Source: Caulobacteraceae bacterium
Lineage (GTDB): Bacteria; Pseudomonadota; Alphaproteobacteria; Caulobacterales; Caulobacteraceae
Length of the DNA: 40,818 nucleotides
Assembly: GCA_947474775.1 (NCBI GenBank)
Contig: CANJKG010000002.1
Location: 1 to 40,818, forward strand
Reading direction: 5' to 3'
A program made the translations under genes and the position numbers. The notes under the pieces are model-generated. The model worked only from the letters and a program-made list of their open reading frames with translations. It had not been told where the DNA came from and searched no databases. Shown here one piece after another: positions 39,428-40,818 of this stretch. Each line of letters starts with the position of its first letter. The stretch's first letter is position 1.

Positions 39428-39478
39428 TAGAGCAGGATTCACGGCTCGGATGATTCCATCTGAACCGATCCTGCACTA
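39428..39478 (+). repeat. Palindromic repeat copy 2 (inverted relative to copy 1)
   Basis: TAGAGCAGGATTCACGGCTCGG...TGAACCGATCCTGCACTA aligns with the reverse complement of copy 1 (TAGAGCCTGATTCACGGTTCGATTCGAACCGATCAGGCTCTA). Confidence 0.7.
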
Positions 39479-40417
39479 GTGAACGTGGCCGTGGTGATGG
39501 GTGGCGCCGGACTCGCGAACCTCCACCGTCACATGCGACAGGCCATCGAGGCCGTCCAGCCGGGCGCGGTAGGCGTCTGGTGACAGCGGGTGGTCGGCGG
39601 CGATCACCACCACCGCGGCATGGTGACCCGGGCCCAGGCGCCAGAGGTGCAGGTCGACGATGGTCTCGCCCTCGGCCTGCAGGCGGGAGCGGACCTCGGC
39701 GGTGAGCTCCGGACTCGGATTGATGTCCAGCAAGGGCGCGGCGGCGCGGCGCACCAGCTTGACCGCGAACTGGGCCACCAGCGCCGCGCCCACCAGGCCG
39801 GCGACCGGGTCGGTCCAGGCCCAGCCCAGATAGGCCCCCGCCGCCAGCCCGGCGATGGCCAGGGCCGAGACCGCGGCGTCGGCGGAGAGATGCAGGTGGG
39901 CGGCCGACAGGTTCAGGTCCCCGTCGCGGTCCGAAGGCGTGTCCGACGCCGGCCGCAGCAGCGCCATGCAGATCAGGTTCACCGCCAGGCCGCCGGCCGC
40001 CAGCGGCAGGGCCGAGGCGTAGGCCACCGCCTGGGGGGCGAACACCCGGTGTGCGGCCTCCACCGCGATCAGCACCGCCGTCATACCCATCACCATGGCG
40101 TTGGCGAAGCCGGCCAGGTAGCCGACCTTGCCGGCGCCCCAGCTGAAGCGCGGGTTGCGGGCGTGGCGGCGGGCGAGCCGATAGGCGGCGGCGGCCGTCA
40201 GCAACGCGGCTACGTGCGCGGCCATGTGCAGGCCGCTGGCGGTCAGCGCCATCGACCGGAACGCCAGGCCGCCCGACACCAGGGCGACCAGGGTGACGGC
40301 GCAGATCGCGGCCACGATCCAGGTCCGCCGCTCGTTGCGGCGATGGTCGGCGCCCAGATAGGTCTGGTCGCCCTGGAAGGCGTCGAGCGAGCGCGGGATG
40401 GGGTCGGTGGCGGCCAT
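39476..40417 (-). CDS. CDF family cation efflux transporter (DmeF/ZitB-like)
   Basis: Six hydrophobic segments; GLHMAAHVAAL (TM2) and AHLHLSADAAVSALAI (TM5) metal-site motifs; His-rich C-terminus GATHHHGHVH. Confidence 0.9.
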   Translation of the reverse strand: MAATDPIPRSLDAFQGDQTYLGADHRRNERRTWIVAAICAVTLVALVSGGLAFRSMALTASGLHMAAHVAALLTAAAAYRLARRHARNPRFSWGAGKVGYLAGFANAMVMGMTAVLIAVEAAHRVFAPQAVAYASALPLAAGGLAVNLICMALLRPASDTPSDRDGDLNLSAAHLHLSADAAVSALAIAGLAAGAYLGWAWTDPVAGLVGAALVAQFAVKLVRRAAAPLLDINPSPELTAEVRSRLQAEGETIVDLHLWRLGPGHHAAVVVIAADHPLSPDAYRARLDGLDGLSHVTVEVRESGATHHHGHVH

Positions 40418-40421
40418 GAAG

Positions 40422-40436
40422 TGTTACTCTATAACG
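40422..40436. promoter_or_regulatory. Candidate Zur box between the CDF and COG0523 genes
   Basis: TGTTACTCTATAACG versus TGTTATA-N-TATAACA-type consensus (mismatches at three non-N positions); AT-rich island in GC-rich DNA. Confidence 0.5.
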
Positions 40437-40494
40437 ATAAGGGTCCGCAGAACGCCACTTCAGAAATCGTCCCGCGGCGACTACATGGGTCGGC

Positions 40495-40818
40495 ATGACC
40501 GAGACCACCGCCGCCACAAAGACCCCCGTCACCGTGCTCACCGGCTATCTGGGGGCGGGCAAGACCACCCTCCTGAACCGCATCCTCTCCGAGGACCACG
40601 GCAAGCGCTACGCCGTGATCGTCAATGAGTTCGGGGAGATCGGCATCGACAACGACCTGATCGTCGGCGCCGACGAGGAGGTCTTCGAGATGAACAACGG
40701 CTGCGTCTGCTGCACGGTGCGCGGCGACCTGATCCGGGTGGTCTCTGGCCTGATGAAGCGCAAGGGCGGCTTCGACGCCATCATCGTGGAGACCACGGGC
40801 CTGGCCGATCCGGGCCCG
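40495..40818 (+). CDS. COG0523/CobW-family GTPase (metallochaperone), 3' truncated by window edge
   Basis: [22 protein letters not shown] (Walker A), [27 protein letters not shown] (CxCC metal motif), [10 protein letters not shown]. Confidence 0.93.
   Translation, partial: MTETTAATKTPVTVLTGYLGAGKTTLLNRILSEDHGKRYAVIVNEFGEIGIDNDLIVGADEEVFEMNNGCVCCTVRGDLIRVVSGLMKRKGGFDAIIVETTGLADPGP

Overview
The window looks like a GC-rich alphaproteobacterial chromosome segment, most like Caulobacterales (Caulobacter/Phenylobacterium type); this placement is inferred from gene content and repeat style, not from a search. It is mostly ordinary chromosomal genes: a septation protein A/ftsY/mtaB/dapF block, an oxyR/ahpC/ahpD peroxide module, murI, an M3 peptidase, recQ, an orphan C5-cytosine methyltransferase plus vsr, cysK, a Mo-oxidoreductase/cytochrome b pair, and an ornithine decarboxylase/deoxyhypusine-synthase-like pair. 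The most interesting part is about 27.9-38.6 kb, which has a strong phosphorus/arsenic theme: phnCDE without C-P lyase, an OprO/P-type porin with PstS, arsH-arsR-arsC-aquaporin, and then a glycosyltransferase next to a PlcP/LpxH-like metallophosphatase (a probable lipid-remodelling pair). Within it, one uninterrupted ORF (36300..37712, minus) encodes a TetR-type HTH joined to a GT4 glycosyltransferase, with a perfect operator-like palindrome (TGACAG-N5-CTGTCA) at its own start codon; this is my best candidate for something undescribed. The oprO/P-like gene and the plcP-like gene share an upstream motif, TTTCAC-N6-GACAT, that resembles a Pho box. Other candidate regulatory sites: a general-stress (EcfG/SigT-type) promoter before two small membrane-protein genes, a Zur-like box between a CDF transporter and a COG0523 GTPase, an OxyR-like site, and three families of palindromic dispersed-type repeats. 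All calls come from reading translations and motifs; no database search was possible.
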